This document shows positions 8,497-17,165 of a DNA stretch of 64,000 nt, piece by piece; within the stretch, counting starts at the first letter, position 1; each line of letters begins with the position of its first letter. Origin of the DNA: Heyndrickxia sporothermodurans (GTDB lineage Bacteria; Bacillota; Bacilli; Bacillales; Bacillaceae_C); assembly GCA_016756695.1 (NCBI GenBank), contig CP066701.1:1764001-1828000 (forward strand), read 5' to 3'. The position numbers and the translations under genes were made by a program. The notes beneath the pieces are model-generated. The model was not told where the DNA came from. It ran no database searches and saw nothing but the letters and a program-made list of their open reading frames with translations.

Positions 8497-9039
8497 ATGC
8501 AAATCGGAAAAAAGATCAAAAATTTACGATTGAAAAAAGGGCTTACTCAGGAAGAACTTGGCGAGAGAACAGATTTGAGTAAAGGATATATCTCGCAAAT
8601 TGAACGTGATTTAAGTTCTCCTTCCATAGAAACATTTTTTGATATTTTAGAAGTTCTTGGATGTTCACCAAAGGATTTTTTTGATGAGCAAGAACTTGAA
8701 CAGAAGGTTGTTTATGGTGAAGAAGATCAAACGGAATACGTCGATGAAGAACGTGGATATCAAATTCAATGGCTCGTTCCAGAATCAAATGAAAAAGAAA
8801 TGGAACCGATCATACTGACTCTTGAAGAGAAGGGTGAATTCAAGGAATTTGAACCATCTTTATCAGAGACATTTGCTTATGTATTAACTGGAAAAATTAG
8901 CGTTCGTTTAGGAAGACGGGTTTATTCGGCTAGAGCGGGGGAAGTCATTTATTATCACGCTGCTGAAAGACATCAAATTACGAATGATTATCCTGGTACA
9001 TCACAAATACTTCTCGTTGCAACGGAATCATACTTATAA
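8497..9039 (+). CDS. XRE-cupin regulator of polyamine transport (PuuR-like)
   Basis: 180 aa. The N-terminal XRE helix-turn-helix is KIKNLRLKKGLTQEELGERT..SKGYISQIER (residues 5-40). The C-terminal cupin barrel spans about residues 110-178 (SETFAYVLTGKISVRLG, GEVIYYHAAERHQI). This architecture is that of PuuR/MatR-type regulators, which sense a small ligand in the cupin. The gene is 21 bp upstream of potA on the same strand with no terminator between. It therefore probably controls the polyamine importer and itself; inverted repeats lie just upstream. Confidence 0.88.
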   Translation: MQIGKKIKNLRLKKGLTQEELGERTDLSKGYISQIERDLSSPSIETFFDILEVLGCSPKDFFDEQELEQKVVYGEEDQTEYVDEERGYQIQWLVPESNEKEMEPIILTLEEKGEFKEFEPSLSETFAYVLTGKISVRLGRRVYSARAGEVIYYHAAERHQITNDYPGTSQILLVATESYL

Positions 9040-9060
9040 ATTTAAAAGGGGGAAGCCACT

Positions 9061-10167
9061 ATGACAGATAATACAATCATTCGTTTTGAAGGTGTAACAA
9101 AACAATACGATGATGACCCTGCTGTCTTAGATAGTGTTAGTTTTGAAATTGAAAGAGGGAAATTTTATACATTACTTGGTCCATCGGGGTGCGGAAAGAC
9201 GACAATATTACGACTTATTGCTGGTTTTACTGAGGCGAGTCAAGGGGAAATTTACTTCAATGGGAAAATGATTAATCATGTTCCGGCAAATGAACGACAA
9301 GTAAATACGGTTTTCCAAGATTATGCACTCTTTCCTCATTTAAACGTATTTGAAAATGTCGCATTTGGACTGCGAATCAAAAAGATGAAAAATGCTCAGA
9401 TTCAACAAAAAGTGAAAGAAGCATTAAAATTTGTCAATTTAGAAGGCTATGAAACACGTGAAATAAAAGAGATGTCGGGTGGACAACGGCAGCGGGTCGC
9501 AATTGCTAGGGCCATTGTCAATGAACCGGAAGTGATTCTTCTAGATGAACCACTATCGGCACTTGATTTAAAGCTTCGTACGGAAATGCAGTATGAGCTT
9601 CGTGAATTACAGCGTCGACTTGGAATTACCTTTATCTTTGTTACTCATGACCAAGAAGAAGCACTCGCGATGTCAGATGAAATTTTTGTCTTAAATAAAG
9701 GAAAAATTCAACAAAGCGGGACGCCAACGGATATTTACGATGAGCCAATCAATCGGTTTGTGGCGGATTTTATCGGGGAGTCCAATATCGTTCCTGGTAA
9801 AATGATTCAAGACTTTAAAGTAGAGTTTGTAGGAAAGCAATTTGAATGTGTGGACCGCGGATTTAATCCAAATGAGTCGGTTGAAATAGTTATCCGTCCT
9901 GAGGATTTAGAAATTACGAAAAAAGATCAGGGCAAACTGAAAGTACGTGTGGATTCGCAATTATTTCGTGGAGTTCATTATGAGATTTGCTGTTATGATG
10001 AGGCGGGTAATGAGTGGTTAGTTCATTCGACGAAAAAAGCTGTTGTAGGTGATGAGATAGGTCTATATTTTGATCCAGAAGCGATTCATGTCATGAGATT
10101 TGGTGAGACAGAAGAGGAATTTGATAAACGATTAGAAGCATATAATGAGGACGGCCATGCAAACTAA
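9061..10167 (+). CDS. potA: Spermidine/putrescine ABC transporter ATPase PotA
   Basis: 368 aa. Walker [10 protein letters not shown] (residues 40-48), Q-loop [10 protein letters not shown], signature [14 protein letters not shown] (138-151), Walker [13 protein letters not shown], switch [14 protein letters not shown], then a TOBE-type regulatory domain from ~240. It powers import by PotB/PotC with PotD. An AAAAGGGGGA site precedes the ATG. The protein ends within the start region of potB, so translation is coupled. Confidence 0.93.
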   Translation: MTDNTIIRFEGVTKQYDDDPAVLDSVSFEIERGKFYTLLGPSGCGKTTILRLIAGFTEASQGEIYFNGKMINHVPANERQVNTVFQDYALFPHLNVFENVAFGLRIKKMKNAQIQQKVKEALKFVNLEGYETREIKEMSGGQRQRVAIARAIVNEPEVILLDEPLSALDLKLRTEMQYELRELQRRLGITFIFVTHDQEEALAMSDEIFVLNKGKIQQSGTPTDIYDEPINRFVADFIGESNIVPGKMIQDFKVEFVGKQFECVDRGFNPNESVEIVIRPEDLEITKKDQGKLKVRVDSQLFRGVHYEICCYDEAGNEWLVHSTKKAVVGDEIGLYFDPEAIHVMRFGETEEEFDKRLEAYNEDGHAN

Positions 10168-10948
10168 ATCCCGCAATGTCTATCTTATTCCTTATGTATT
10201 ATGGATCATTCTTTTTATCGTCGCACCTATTCTACTCATTCTTTATTATTCTTTCTTTAATATCGATGGGGATTTCTCTTTTGAGAATTACAAAAACTTT
10301 TTTACCCCAGTTTATTTAAAGATGACACTCAGCTCGTTTTGGTATGCATTTTTAATTACCGCGATTTCACTCATAATCGCCTACCCAACAGCCTATTTAT
10401 TAACAAAAACAAAGCATAAACACCTATGGCTATTATTAATTATTTTACCAACATGGATCAATTTATTGCTGAAAGCCTATGCTTTTATCGGGATATTCGG
10501 AACGTATGGAGCAGCTAATTCATTTTTAGAATGGATTGGGATTGGGACAAAACAAATTTTGTTCACTGACTTTAGTTTCTTATTTGTAGCTGTGTATATT
10601 TTTATTCCGTTTATGATTATGCCGATATTCAATTCGCTGGAAGAGTTGAATCCAACACTTATTGATGCTTCAAGAGATTTAGGCGCATCTGGATGGACGA
10701 CGTTTAAACGGGTGATTTTTCCATTAACGATTGATGGCGTAAAGTCTGGATGCCAAGTCGTCTTTATTCCAGCATTATCATTATTCATGATTACCCGCTT
10801 AATTGCTGGAAATCGTGTTATCACACTTGGTACAGCAATTGAACAACATTTTCTTGTAACCCAAGATTGGGGAATGGGTTCAACGATAGCTGTCTTTTTA
10901 ATCATTGCGATGGCATTATTCATGATCGTAACAGGTAATAGAAAGTGA
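10157..10948 (+). CDS. potB: Polyamine ABC transporter permease PotB
   Basis: 263 aa from the ATG at 10157, which has GAGG 6 bp upstream inside the potA end. An in-frame ATG at 10145 lacks a ribosome site. Six membrane helices begin [20 protein letters not shown]. The coupling loop is [23 protein letters not shown]. The C-terminus (MIVTGNRK) is short but ends just before the potC ribosome site, so it appears complete. It forms the channel with PotC. Confidence 0.9.
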   Translation: MQTKSRNVYLIPYVLWIILFIVAPILLILYYSFFNIDGDFSFENYKNFFTPVYLKMTLSSFWYAFLITAISLIIAYPTAYLLTKTKHKHLWLLLIILPTWINLLLKAYAFIGIFGTYGAANSFLEWIGIGTKQILFTDFSFLFVAVYIFIPFMIMPIFNSLEELNPTLIDASRDLGASGWTTFKRVIFPLTIDGVKSGCQVVFIPALSLFMITRLIAGNRVITLGTAIEQHFLVTQDWGMGSTIAVFLIIAMALFMIVTGNRK

Positions 10949-10958
10949 GGGGAAACGA

Positions 10959-11762
10959 ATGAAACGAAAGGGAAAGATTTTTAATATTTATTTAGTCATT
11001 ATTTTTATCATTCTTTATGCCCCGATCTTCTATTTAATGTTTTATTCCTTTAATAGTGGGGGAGCGATGCATGATTTTGAAGGCTTTACACTTGAGTGGT
11101 ATAAGGAAGTATTTCACGATACCCGTCTATTAATTATTGTATTAAACACAGTTGTTATTGCGCTTTTATCAGCGGCACTTTCAACCATTCTTGGCGTCAT
11201 AGGAGCTCTTGCCATTTACTTTGTGAAAAGAAGGCGGTCGAAAAATACATTACTTACATTAAATAATGTGTTGATTGTTAGTCCAGATGTCATTATCGGT
11301 GCTTCATTTTTAATATTATTTACGATTATTGGAATTAAACTTGGTTTCATTTCGGTCCTGCTCTCACATATCGCCTTTAGTGTACCGATTGTTGTATTAA
11401 TGGTAATTCCGAAGCTGCAAGAAATGAGTCCTACGCTTCTTGATGCGGCACGTGATTTGGGGGCTAGTCGCTGGAACGTCCTTACCAAGGTTGTTCTTCC
11501 ATTTATCACACCCGGAATTTTTGCCGGTTTCTTTATGGCATTGACTTATTCTTTAGATGATTTCGCGGTGACCTTTTTCGTAACAGGGAATGGATTCTCC
11601 ACGTTGTCTGTTGAAATTTATTCGCGTGCAAGACAAGGAATCTCATTATCTATTAATGCTTTGTCGACACTTATTTTCTTGTTTACAATCATTCTTGTTA
11701 TCGGTTATTACTTTATTAATAAACGTAACAACCGTCCGAACGGAATGGGGGTAAGAAAATGA
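10959..11762 (+). CDS. potC: Polyamine ABC transporter permease PotC
   Basis: 267 aa with six membrane helices, starting with NIYLVIIFIILYAPIFYLMF. The coupling motif is LLDAARDLGASRWNVLTKVVLP (about residues 160-181). The start has GTGAGGGG 8 bp upstream. Its stop overlaps the potD start (ATGA), typical of tight co-translation. It is the second channel subunit of the importer. Confidence 0.92.
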   Translation: MKRKGKIFNIYLVIIFIILYAPIFYLMFYSFNSGGAMHDFEGFTLEWYKEVFHDTRLLIIVLNTVVIALLSAALSTILGVIGALAIYFVKRRRSKNTLLTLNNVLIVSPDVIIGASFLILFTIIGIKLGFISVLLSHIAFSVPIVVLMVIPKLQEMSPTLLDAARDLGASRWNVLTKVVLPFITPGIFAGFFMALTYSLDDFAVTFFVTGNGFSTLSVEIYSRARQGISLSINALSTLIFLFTIILVIGYYFINKRNNRPNGMGVRK

Positions 11763-12832
11763 AACAGCTAGTCCGAGTGTTTGTTACCATTTTTATTGTT
11801 TCATTTGCGATTCTCCTTTTCATTAATCGACTGAATTCGTCTCAAGGATTGTCCGGTGGGAATACATTAACTGTCTATAACTGGGGCGATTATATCGAAC
11901 CGAAGCTGATTAAAAAATTTGAGAAGGAAACAGGGATTAAAGTTATCTACCAAACATTTGATTCAAACGAAGCAATGATGACAAAAATTGAACAAGGTGG
12001 AACGACGTTTGATGTGGCTGTTCCATCTGAGTATGCGATTGAGAAAATGAAGGAAGAAAAGCTGCTTGTTCCGATTGATCATTCCAAGCTGCCGAATTTA
12101 AAATATATTAATCCTCGTTTTCTAGATTTAGCTTTTGATAAAAAAAATAAATATTCGATTCCTTATTTTTGGGGAACCGTTGGAATTGTTTATAATCCAT
12201 CGTTATTAAACGGGAAAAAGATTACGAGCTGGAATGATTTATGGGATAAAGATTTACGAAATTCCATTTTACTTGCTGACGGTGCGCGTGAAGTAATGGG
12301 AATGGGATTAAATAGTCTCCATTACTCATTAAATGATACAAATGAAGCTCATCTTCAAGAAGCAAAGAGAAAACTCGATAAGCTTACACCAAATGTAAAG
12401 GCAATTGTTGGTGACGAAATTAAAATGCTTCTTGCTAATGAAGAAGCGGCAGTTGGTGTTGTTTGGTCCGGGGATGCATCAGAGATTATCGGTGAAAATG
12501 AAAAATTAGACTATGTCGTTCCAAAGGAAGGTTCCAACCTATGGTTTGATAATATGGTCATTCCGAAGACGGCGAAGAATATCGATGGCGCGCATAAGTT
12601 TATTAATTTCATGCTTGATCCAAAAAATGCAGCGGCCAATGCTGACTATGTCGGCTACTCCACACCGAATGAAAAAGCATTAAGCTATTTAGATAAAGAA
12701 GTATCTGGTGATAAGCGATTCTACCCGGATTTAGACAAGGCGGAAGGTCTTGAAGTGTATGAGAATCTCGGAAAAAGAATGCTTGCACATTACAATGAGT
12801 TGTTCTTAGAATTTAAGATGCATCGAAAATAA
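11759..12832 (+). CDS. potD: Polyamine-binding protein PotD
   Basis: 357 aa. The mature part starts LTVYNWGDYIEPKLIKKFEK and contains the PotD/F ligand-site patterns YFWGTVGIVYNP, GVVWSGDASEI, NLWFDNMVIPK. The N-terminus is a hydrophobic helix (FVTIFIVSFAILLFINRL) without any lipobox cysteine. It is thus probably anchored by an uncleaved or signal-peptidase-I segment rather than lipid. It overlaps potC by 4 bp and is the last gene of the operon, followed by a strong terminator. Confidence 0.92.
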   Translation: MKQLVRVFVTIFIVSFAILLFINRLNSSQGLSGGNTLTVYNWGDYIEPKLIKKFEKETGIKVIYQTFDSNEAMMTKIEQGGTTFDVAVPSEYAIEKMKEEKLLVPIDHSKLPNLKYINPRFLDLAFDKKNKYSIPYFWGTVGIVYNPSLLNGKKITSWNDLWDKDLRNSILLADGAREVMGMGLNSLHYSLNDTNEAHLQEAKRKLDKLTPNVKAIVGDEIKMLLANEEAAVGVVWSGDASEIIGENEKLDYVVPKEGSNLWFDNMVIPKTAKNIDGAHKFINFMLDPKNAAANADYVGYSTPNEKALSYLDKEVSGDKRFYPDLDKAEGLEVYENLGKRMLAHYNELFLEFKMHRK

Positions 12833-12840
12833 GGATTAGA

Positions 12841-12880
12841 AAAACCGATTATTAGCACGTGCTAATAATCGGTTTTTCTT
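12841..12880. terminator. Terminator after potD
   Basis: A perfect 36-bp palindrome (12841-12876; half-site AAAACCGATTATTAGCAC) runs into TTTTTCTTTT. Its symmetry would let it act on both strands. Confidence 0.9.
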
Positions 12881-12923
12881 TTATCATGTAATCAATATAT
12901 AAATTGGAGAAGGGAAGTATCCT

Positions 12924-13850
12924 ATGAAATTGGATCGTTTGTTGGCAATTACGATGATCTTGATCAATCAAAGAAAAGTACAGGCGCAGGAGCTTGCGGA
13001 CATGTTTGATGTTTCAGTGAGGACAATTTATAGAGATATAGATTCATTAAATCTGGCAGGTATTCCGATTGTTACGTATCAAGGTCAAAACGGCGGAATT
13101 GGTTTAATTGATGGTTTTCGAATGGATAAGAATGTCTTGACTCGTGATGAGTTAGGAGCAATTACGATTGCCTTAAAGAGTCTATCCACATCCTATCAAG
13201 ATGCGCATGCATCAGCTGTACTAGAAAAATTAAAAGCGTTATCAAATGAACAGCAGACGCTTGAATCAATATTTATTGATTTTAGTCCTTGGGGAGGTAA
13301 CCCCGTTTTAAAGGAAAAGGTCACGATGCTGAAAAAGGCAATCGAATCTCATCTTTGTATGCAGTTCTTTTATTCAAACAGTTCAGGTAAAGAATCGAAT
13401 CGTGAAGTTGAACCGCATACGATTGTACTAAAGGGCCAATCCTGGTATTTATATGCCTTTTGCCTGCAAAAGGAGCAATTTCGTTTATTTAAGATTGCAA
13501 GAATGAAGGAATTAAATGTTCTAAAGAAAAAATTTGTAAGGAAAGAGATTCAAATTGACGATTCTCCATGGGATAAAGAATGGTATCATCCGGAACGGAC
13601 CACAGAATTAACCCTTTCATTCAATTCTAGTGATCTTGCACTAATGGAAGAAATGTTTGGAGTAGAAAATGTCATCAAAGGCGAAAAAGATCAACTTCTT
13701 GTAACGATAGATATGCCTGAAGACGAGGGCATGTACCGATTTTTATTTAGTCTTATGGATCGAATCGAAGTAATGAAACCAGAGCATGTGAGACGGAAAT
13801 TAAAGAATTTACTTCAAAAGATGAATGATCTATACAAGGAAAAAGGATAA
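12924..13850 (+). CDS. YafY-type HTH_11-WYL transcriptional regulator
   Basis: 308 aa. The N-terminal winged helix is LLAITMILINQRKVQAQELADMF..SVRTIYRDIDSL (residues 5-45). The WYL domain is around 140-215 (GQSWYLYAFCLQKEQFRLFKIARM), with the usual WCX-like tail. WYL proteins bind ligands, sometimes nucleotides, and regulate transcription. An AGAAGGGA site precedes the ATG. It is monocistronic, between the potD terminator and a terminator shared with the convergent gene, so its target is unknown. Confidence 0.87.
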   Translation: MKLDRLLAITMILINQRKVQAQELADMFDVSVRTIYRDIDSLNLAGIPIVTYQGQNGGIGLIDGFRMDKNVLTRDELGAITIALKSLSTSYQDAHASAVLEKLKALSNEQQTLESIFIDFSPWGGNPVLKEKVTMLKKAIESHLCMQFFYSNSSGKESNREVEPHTIVLKGQSWYLYAFCLQKEQFRLFKIARMKELNVLKKKFVRKEIQIDDSPWDKEWYHPERTTELTLSFNSSDLALMEEMFGVENVIKGEKDQLLVTIDMPEDEGMYRFLFSLMDRIEVMKPEHVRRKLKNLLQKMNDLYKEKG

Positions 13851-13872
13851 ACACAGAGGATTATCCTTTTTC
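13839..13872. terminator. Shared bidirectional terminator
   Basis: A 12-bp perfect stem GAAAAAGGATAA/TTATCCTTTTTC with a 10-nt loop. It overlaps the last codons of both convergent genes, and A/T runs on each side serve both directions. Confidence 0.8.
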
Positions 13873-15045
13873 TGACACCTTTAATACATGTGTATCTTCC
13901 TCATAAGAGCCTTCAATTTTTCCAATTCCATCAATCTCAATATGATTGTTTAAGATAGTAGGTTCCTTTTCTAAAATGAGATGAAGATGATTAATTGTTT
14001 GAATCTTTTCGGTAAACCTCGTAAGGACAGGTTGTGTAATATAGTAGTCTTTCCCAGTTATTTTTAACTTGATAAAATTTTGATGCAGTAAATGATTATT
14101 GGAGGATACAATATTCATTGGGTCAAAAGCAGTAACCGTCATATTTCCTTCTATAAAAAGATGGAAGCCTATAGTATTAATAAAGGATTCAATGACCTTT
14201 TCTTTTTCACCTTTTACATAATTATAAATACTCATTGATTCTTCATCAGGTGAAATATCCAATGGATAGGGAGGTTGAATGACAATATACTCCTTAAAAA
14301 ATTCATATAAGGTCTTCGTCGATTGGGTAAACGCCTCTTTCCATTCCTCGGTAAGCTGATCAAGTAAAAGGCAAAGAAACATACCGGAGCCATAACAACT
14401 TACACGAATTTGTAAATTTGATCTATATTCATCCAAAAATTTCGAACTATATGTTTTCAATATTTCATCAAATGGAAGATTACTAGCTTTTTGTAATGCT
14501 TTTGATTCTACATACCATGCAGGACCTTCCACACTTTCTATAAGAAATTCGTACTGAGCATATTCTCCAATTATTTCTTTTCTTTTTTCCCTCATAAAAA
14601 TAAATGCATTCAATAATTGATTTCTAGCTTCAGCGTTTGACTCTAATAAAGCTTGATAGAGTATTCTTCTTTCCTTATTTCTTAACTCAATATTTTCTAG
14701 AAGTATAGGATACTGAACACCGAGCAATTCGTTTGGAAATCTCGACTCGTTATATAAGTATTGATATCCATGAAACAATTCATGAACGATTAGTGAATAG
14801 ATCGTTTCACTATCGTTGTAACGATCAATGTTAACAATTGCGGTAGGAAAATCTTCATATAATATTAGCGAGTCAGCACTAAACAGTTCATTCCATGGAA
14901 AAATATTATTAGACGGATAGTTCGGGTGGTTATAAAGATAGACGGTTTCACTATTATACAGACAATAGGCAACGGATTTAAAATTTGGCCAGTAATATTC
15001 TAAATTAATATTTTTCATCATATCTCTTACTTTTACTTCGTGCAT
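13861..15045 (-). CDS. Unrecognised HExxH putative metallopeptidase
   Basis: 394 aa, no family recognised. The sequence has a zincin-type HELFHGYQY motif (His88, Glu89, His92) inside a helix preceded by SETIYSLIV. A further acidic helix, SVEGPAWYVESKAL (Glu173/Glu180), could provide the third metal ligand as in DUF2268/gluzincin-like enzymes. There is no signal peptide or membrane helix, so it is probably cytosolic. The C-terminal ~100 residues look like a separate beta-rich region. The start is supported by AGGAGGGA 5 bp upstream. Peptidase activity is inferred only from the motif. Confidence 0.6.
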   Translation of the reverse strand: MHEVKVRDMMKNINLEYYWPNFKSVAYCLYNSETVYLYNHPNYPSNNIFPWNELFSADSLILYEDFPTAIVNIDRYNDSETIYSLIVHELFHGYQYLYNESRFPNELLGVQYPILLENIELRNKERRILYQALLESNAEARNQLLNAFIFMREKRKEIIGEYAQYEFLIESVEGPAWYVESKALQKASNLPFDEILKTYSSKFLDEYRSNLQIRVSCYGSGMFLCLLLDQLTEEWKEAFTQSTKTLYEFFKEYIVIQPPYPLDISPDEESMSIYNYVKGEKEKVIESFINTIGFHLFIEGNMTVTAFDPMNIVSSNNHLLHQNFIKLKITGKDYYITQPVLTRFTEKIQTINHLHLILEKEPTILNNHIEIDGIGKIEGSYEEDTHVLKVSEKG

Positions 15046-15119
15046 ACAATCCCTCCTAAAAGTTACTATTCACTTTATAAATAAAAATTTCCTTCAAAGT
15101 CGTAAAATAAAAAATTCAA

Positions 15120-15156
15120 ACATGACAGATAGATGTCATGTTCGGTCTTTTATAAT
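15120..15156 (+). promoter_or_regulatory. Palindrome upstream of a -10 box
   Basis: ACATGACA-gataga-TGTCATGT (15120-15141) is immediately followed by TATAAT at 15151-15156. The palindrome occupies the place of the -35 region of the next gene, so it may be an operator or activator site. It could alternatively be a hairpin ending leftward transcripts. Confidence 0.45.
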
Positions 15157-15179
15157 AAGGAAAAAAGGAGGTAAGGGAA

Positions 15180-15932
15180 ATGAATCAAGTTTTTTGCCAA
15201 AGCTGTGGAATGCCGATTAAGGAGAGTTCTCTTTTCGGGACAGAGAGTTCAGGTAGTAAGAATGATGATTATTGTATTTATTGCTATGAAGGAGGTGCGT
15301 TTAAACAACCGAATTTAACCATGGCGGAAATGATTGAAATTTGTGTTCCATACATGGTGGAGGATGGTATGGAAAAAGAAGAGGCGTTATCTATTCTACA
15401 AAAAACGATGCCATTTTTAAAACGCTGGAGAGATGAAGAAGAACTGATGCAGCCAATATTCAAAACATTAGACGGATTTACTTTTATCGGAATACGTACA
15501 CGAACAAACAATGCAAATGAGTCTAAGCCAAATGGAAAAATTCCAATGATGTGGAGCAAATATTATGGCCAGGGAGTTGCTGCTAAAATTCCAAATCAAT
15601 TGGATTCAAAAGAAACGGTTGCACTATACTCGGACTACGAGAGCGATGTTACAGGGGATTATGATTTTTCGATTGGAGCAATGGTCAAACATGGAGAAAA
15701 AATTCCTGATGGGCTGGTGGTGAAAACAGTCCCAGCTTCTCACTATGCTGTGTTTACTACTAAGGTAGGGAAAATTACAGGTATCGTCCCGATGGCGTGG
15801 TTGGATATTTGGAAGTGGTTTGAAACAACAGGGGTGAGGCGTACTTATAGTGGCGACTTTGAACTTTATGATGAGCGTTGTTCGGACCCGGGCCATTCAC
15901 AAGTTGACATATATATTGCTATACAACGATGA
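15180..15932 (+). CDS. Zinc-ribbon plus GyrI-like effector-binding protein
   Basis: 250 aa. The N-terminal zinc ribbon has ligands Cys6, Cys9, Cys32 and Cys35 (FCQSCG..YCIYC). A short helical linker (EMIEICVPYMVEDGMEKEEA) follows, then a C-terminal AraC-effector-binding/GyrI-like domain (residues ~90-250, e.g. GIVPMAWLDIWKWFE, YDERC). Proteins with this layout are thought to bind small hydrophobic ligands; no reaction is known. AAAGGAGG lies 9 bp before the ATG. It is probably monocistronic, with a palindrome over its promoter. Confidence 0.75.
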   Translation: MNQVFCQSCGMPIKESSLFGTESSGSKNDDYCIYCYEGGAFKQPNLTMAEMIEICVPYMVEDGMEKEEALSILQKTMPFLKRWRDEEELMQPIFKTLDGFTFIGIRTRTNNANESKPNGKIPMMWSKYYGQGVAAKIPNQLDSKETVALYSDYESDVTGDYDFSIGAMVKHGEKIPDGLVVKTVPASHYAVFTTKVGKITGIVPMAWLDIWKWFETTGVRRTYSGDFELYDERCSDPGHSQVDIYIAIQR

Positions 15933-16012
15933 AATTTTAAGTGGCCGATCCAACGAAATTCAGAGGCAATCCTAGAAGGGGCATACGGGCACTTGGTGAG
16001 AAATAACATTTA

Positions 16013-16470
16013 TCAAATGCCCGAAAGACTCCGATTCGGGAAGATGAGCATGGAGCATTGGTCACGAAATTCTCTAAAGGGAGGGTTGCTGGAAGATGAG
16101 AGAAAGGTCTTGCCACAAAGTGCCCGAAAGAGTCGGATGCGGGAATTTGAACAAGACCCATCAATCGCGAAGTGCCCGAAAGAGCCGTATGCGGGAATTT
16201 GAACAAGACCCATCAATCGCGAAGTGCCCGAAAGAGCCGTATGCGGGAATTTGAACAAGACCCATCAATCCCGAAGTGCCCGAAAGAGCCGTATGCGGGA
16301 ATTTGAACAAGACCCATCAATCCCGAAGTGCCCGAAAGAGTCGGATGCGGGAACTTGAACAAGACCCATCAATCTCAAAGTGTCCGAAAGCGCCGGATGC
16401 AGGAACTTGAGCAAGAACCATCAAACCCGAAATACCCAAAAGAGCCGGATTAAGGAAATTGAACATCAAA
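16013..16470. repeat. 52-bp tandem repeat array
   Basis: The unit contains GTGCCCGAAAGAGCCG..GCGGGAATTTGAACAAGACC. Unit starts are at 16117, 16169, 16221, 16273, 16325, 16377 and 16429, exactly 52 bp apart, with a degenerate copy near 16013. Central units are nearly identical and outer ones diverge. Each has a CCCG..CGGG inverted pair 13 nt apart. It fills the 630-bp gap between two unrelated genes. Open frames on both strands run through it only because stops are rare in the unit. Confidence 0.85.
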
Positions 16471-16562
16471 ATTCTGTTACAAGTGTTTACAAACCAAATA
16501 ACGATGGGGCATCCCATACACTTTTTGGCTGAGTGTATACAATCTTGTTTAAAATTCCCTCT

Positions 16563-17165
16563 TTATATCCAACCTTTATTCTGTGCGATGCTTATCGCTT
16601 CCATACGATTTTTTGCATTTAATTTTTGAATAATTTCAGAAACGTAGTTTCTTACAGTCCCTGATGATAAAAATAGCGTCGCAGTTATTTCTTTTGTTGT
16701 TTTTCCTTCAGCTACTAGTCTTAAAATTTCTTGTTCACGAGGGGTCAAAGGATTTTCTTCCCTGATAATATCAAACATTAATTCTTGACTAAACACACGT
16801 TTTCCAGACATAACTTTGTGTATCGCATCCGATAAATCTTCAATTGAACCGTCTTTTAATAAATATCCATCTACCCCGATTTTCACTGCGCGTTCGAAAT
16901 ACCCAGGCCGTGCAAAGGTTGTAAGAATGATAATTTTGGAATCCACATTTAACTGCTTGAGGTCTGAAGCGACGTCTAATCCGCTTTTTACCGGCATTTC
17001 AATATCCATTAGACAAACATCGGGATCGAGCTTGAGTATTGCAGCAAGTGCTTCCTCCCCATTTGTTGCTTGACCAACTACTTCCATATCCTCCTCAAGA
17101 TTTAGTAATGAATCAAGTGCCCCAAGCAGCATCCGTTGATCCTCTGCAATAAAAATACGTATCAT
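16563..17165 (-). CDS. yvfU: NarL/LuxR-type response regulator YvfU
   Basis: 200 aa. Receiver domain residues 1-120 with phospho-acceptor Asp54 (CLMDIEMPVKSG), acidic pocket EDQ at the N-terminus, and conserved Thr/Lys. LuxR helix-turn-helix at 137-200 (LTPREQEILRLVAEGKTTKEIT). Its start overlaps the kinase stop by 4 bp, so the two form a pair. In Bacillus subtilis the same order yvfR-yvfS-yvfT-yvfU is found. It presumably activates the ABC genes upstream in this operon. Confidence 0.87.
   Translation of the reverse strand: MIRIFIAEDQRMLLGALDSLLNLEEDMEVVGQATNGEEALAAILKLDPDVCLMDIEMPVKSGLDVASDLKQLNVDSKIIILTTFARPGYFERAVKIGVDGYLLKDGSIEDLSDAIHKVMSGKRVFSQELMFDIIREENPLTPREQEILRLVAEGKTTKEITATLFLSSGTVRNYVSEIIQKLNAKNRMEAISIAQNKGWI

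Noticed and set aside
10477-10923. 148-codon antisense frame within potB
   Set aside because: Shadow of a well-supported gene; no ribosome site.
16013-16470. CRISPR array
   Set aside because: Units are contiguous with no unique spacers, and no cas genes are in the window. The same holds for 50210-50676.
15937-16517. Several open frames on both strands across the array at 16 kb
   Set aside because: Same cause: repeat unit free of stops. No start signals, and overlapping frames on opposite strands.
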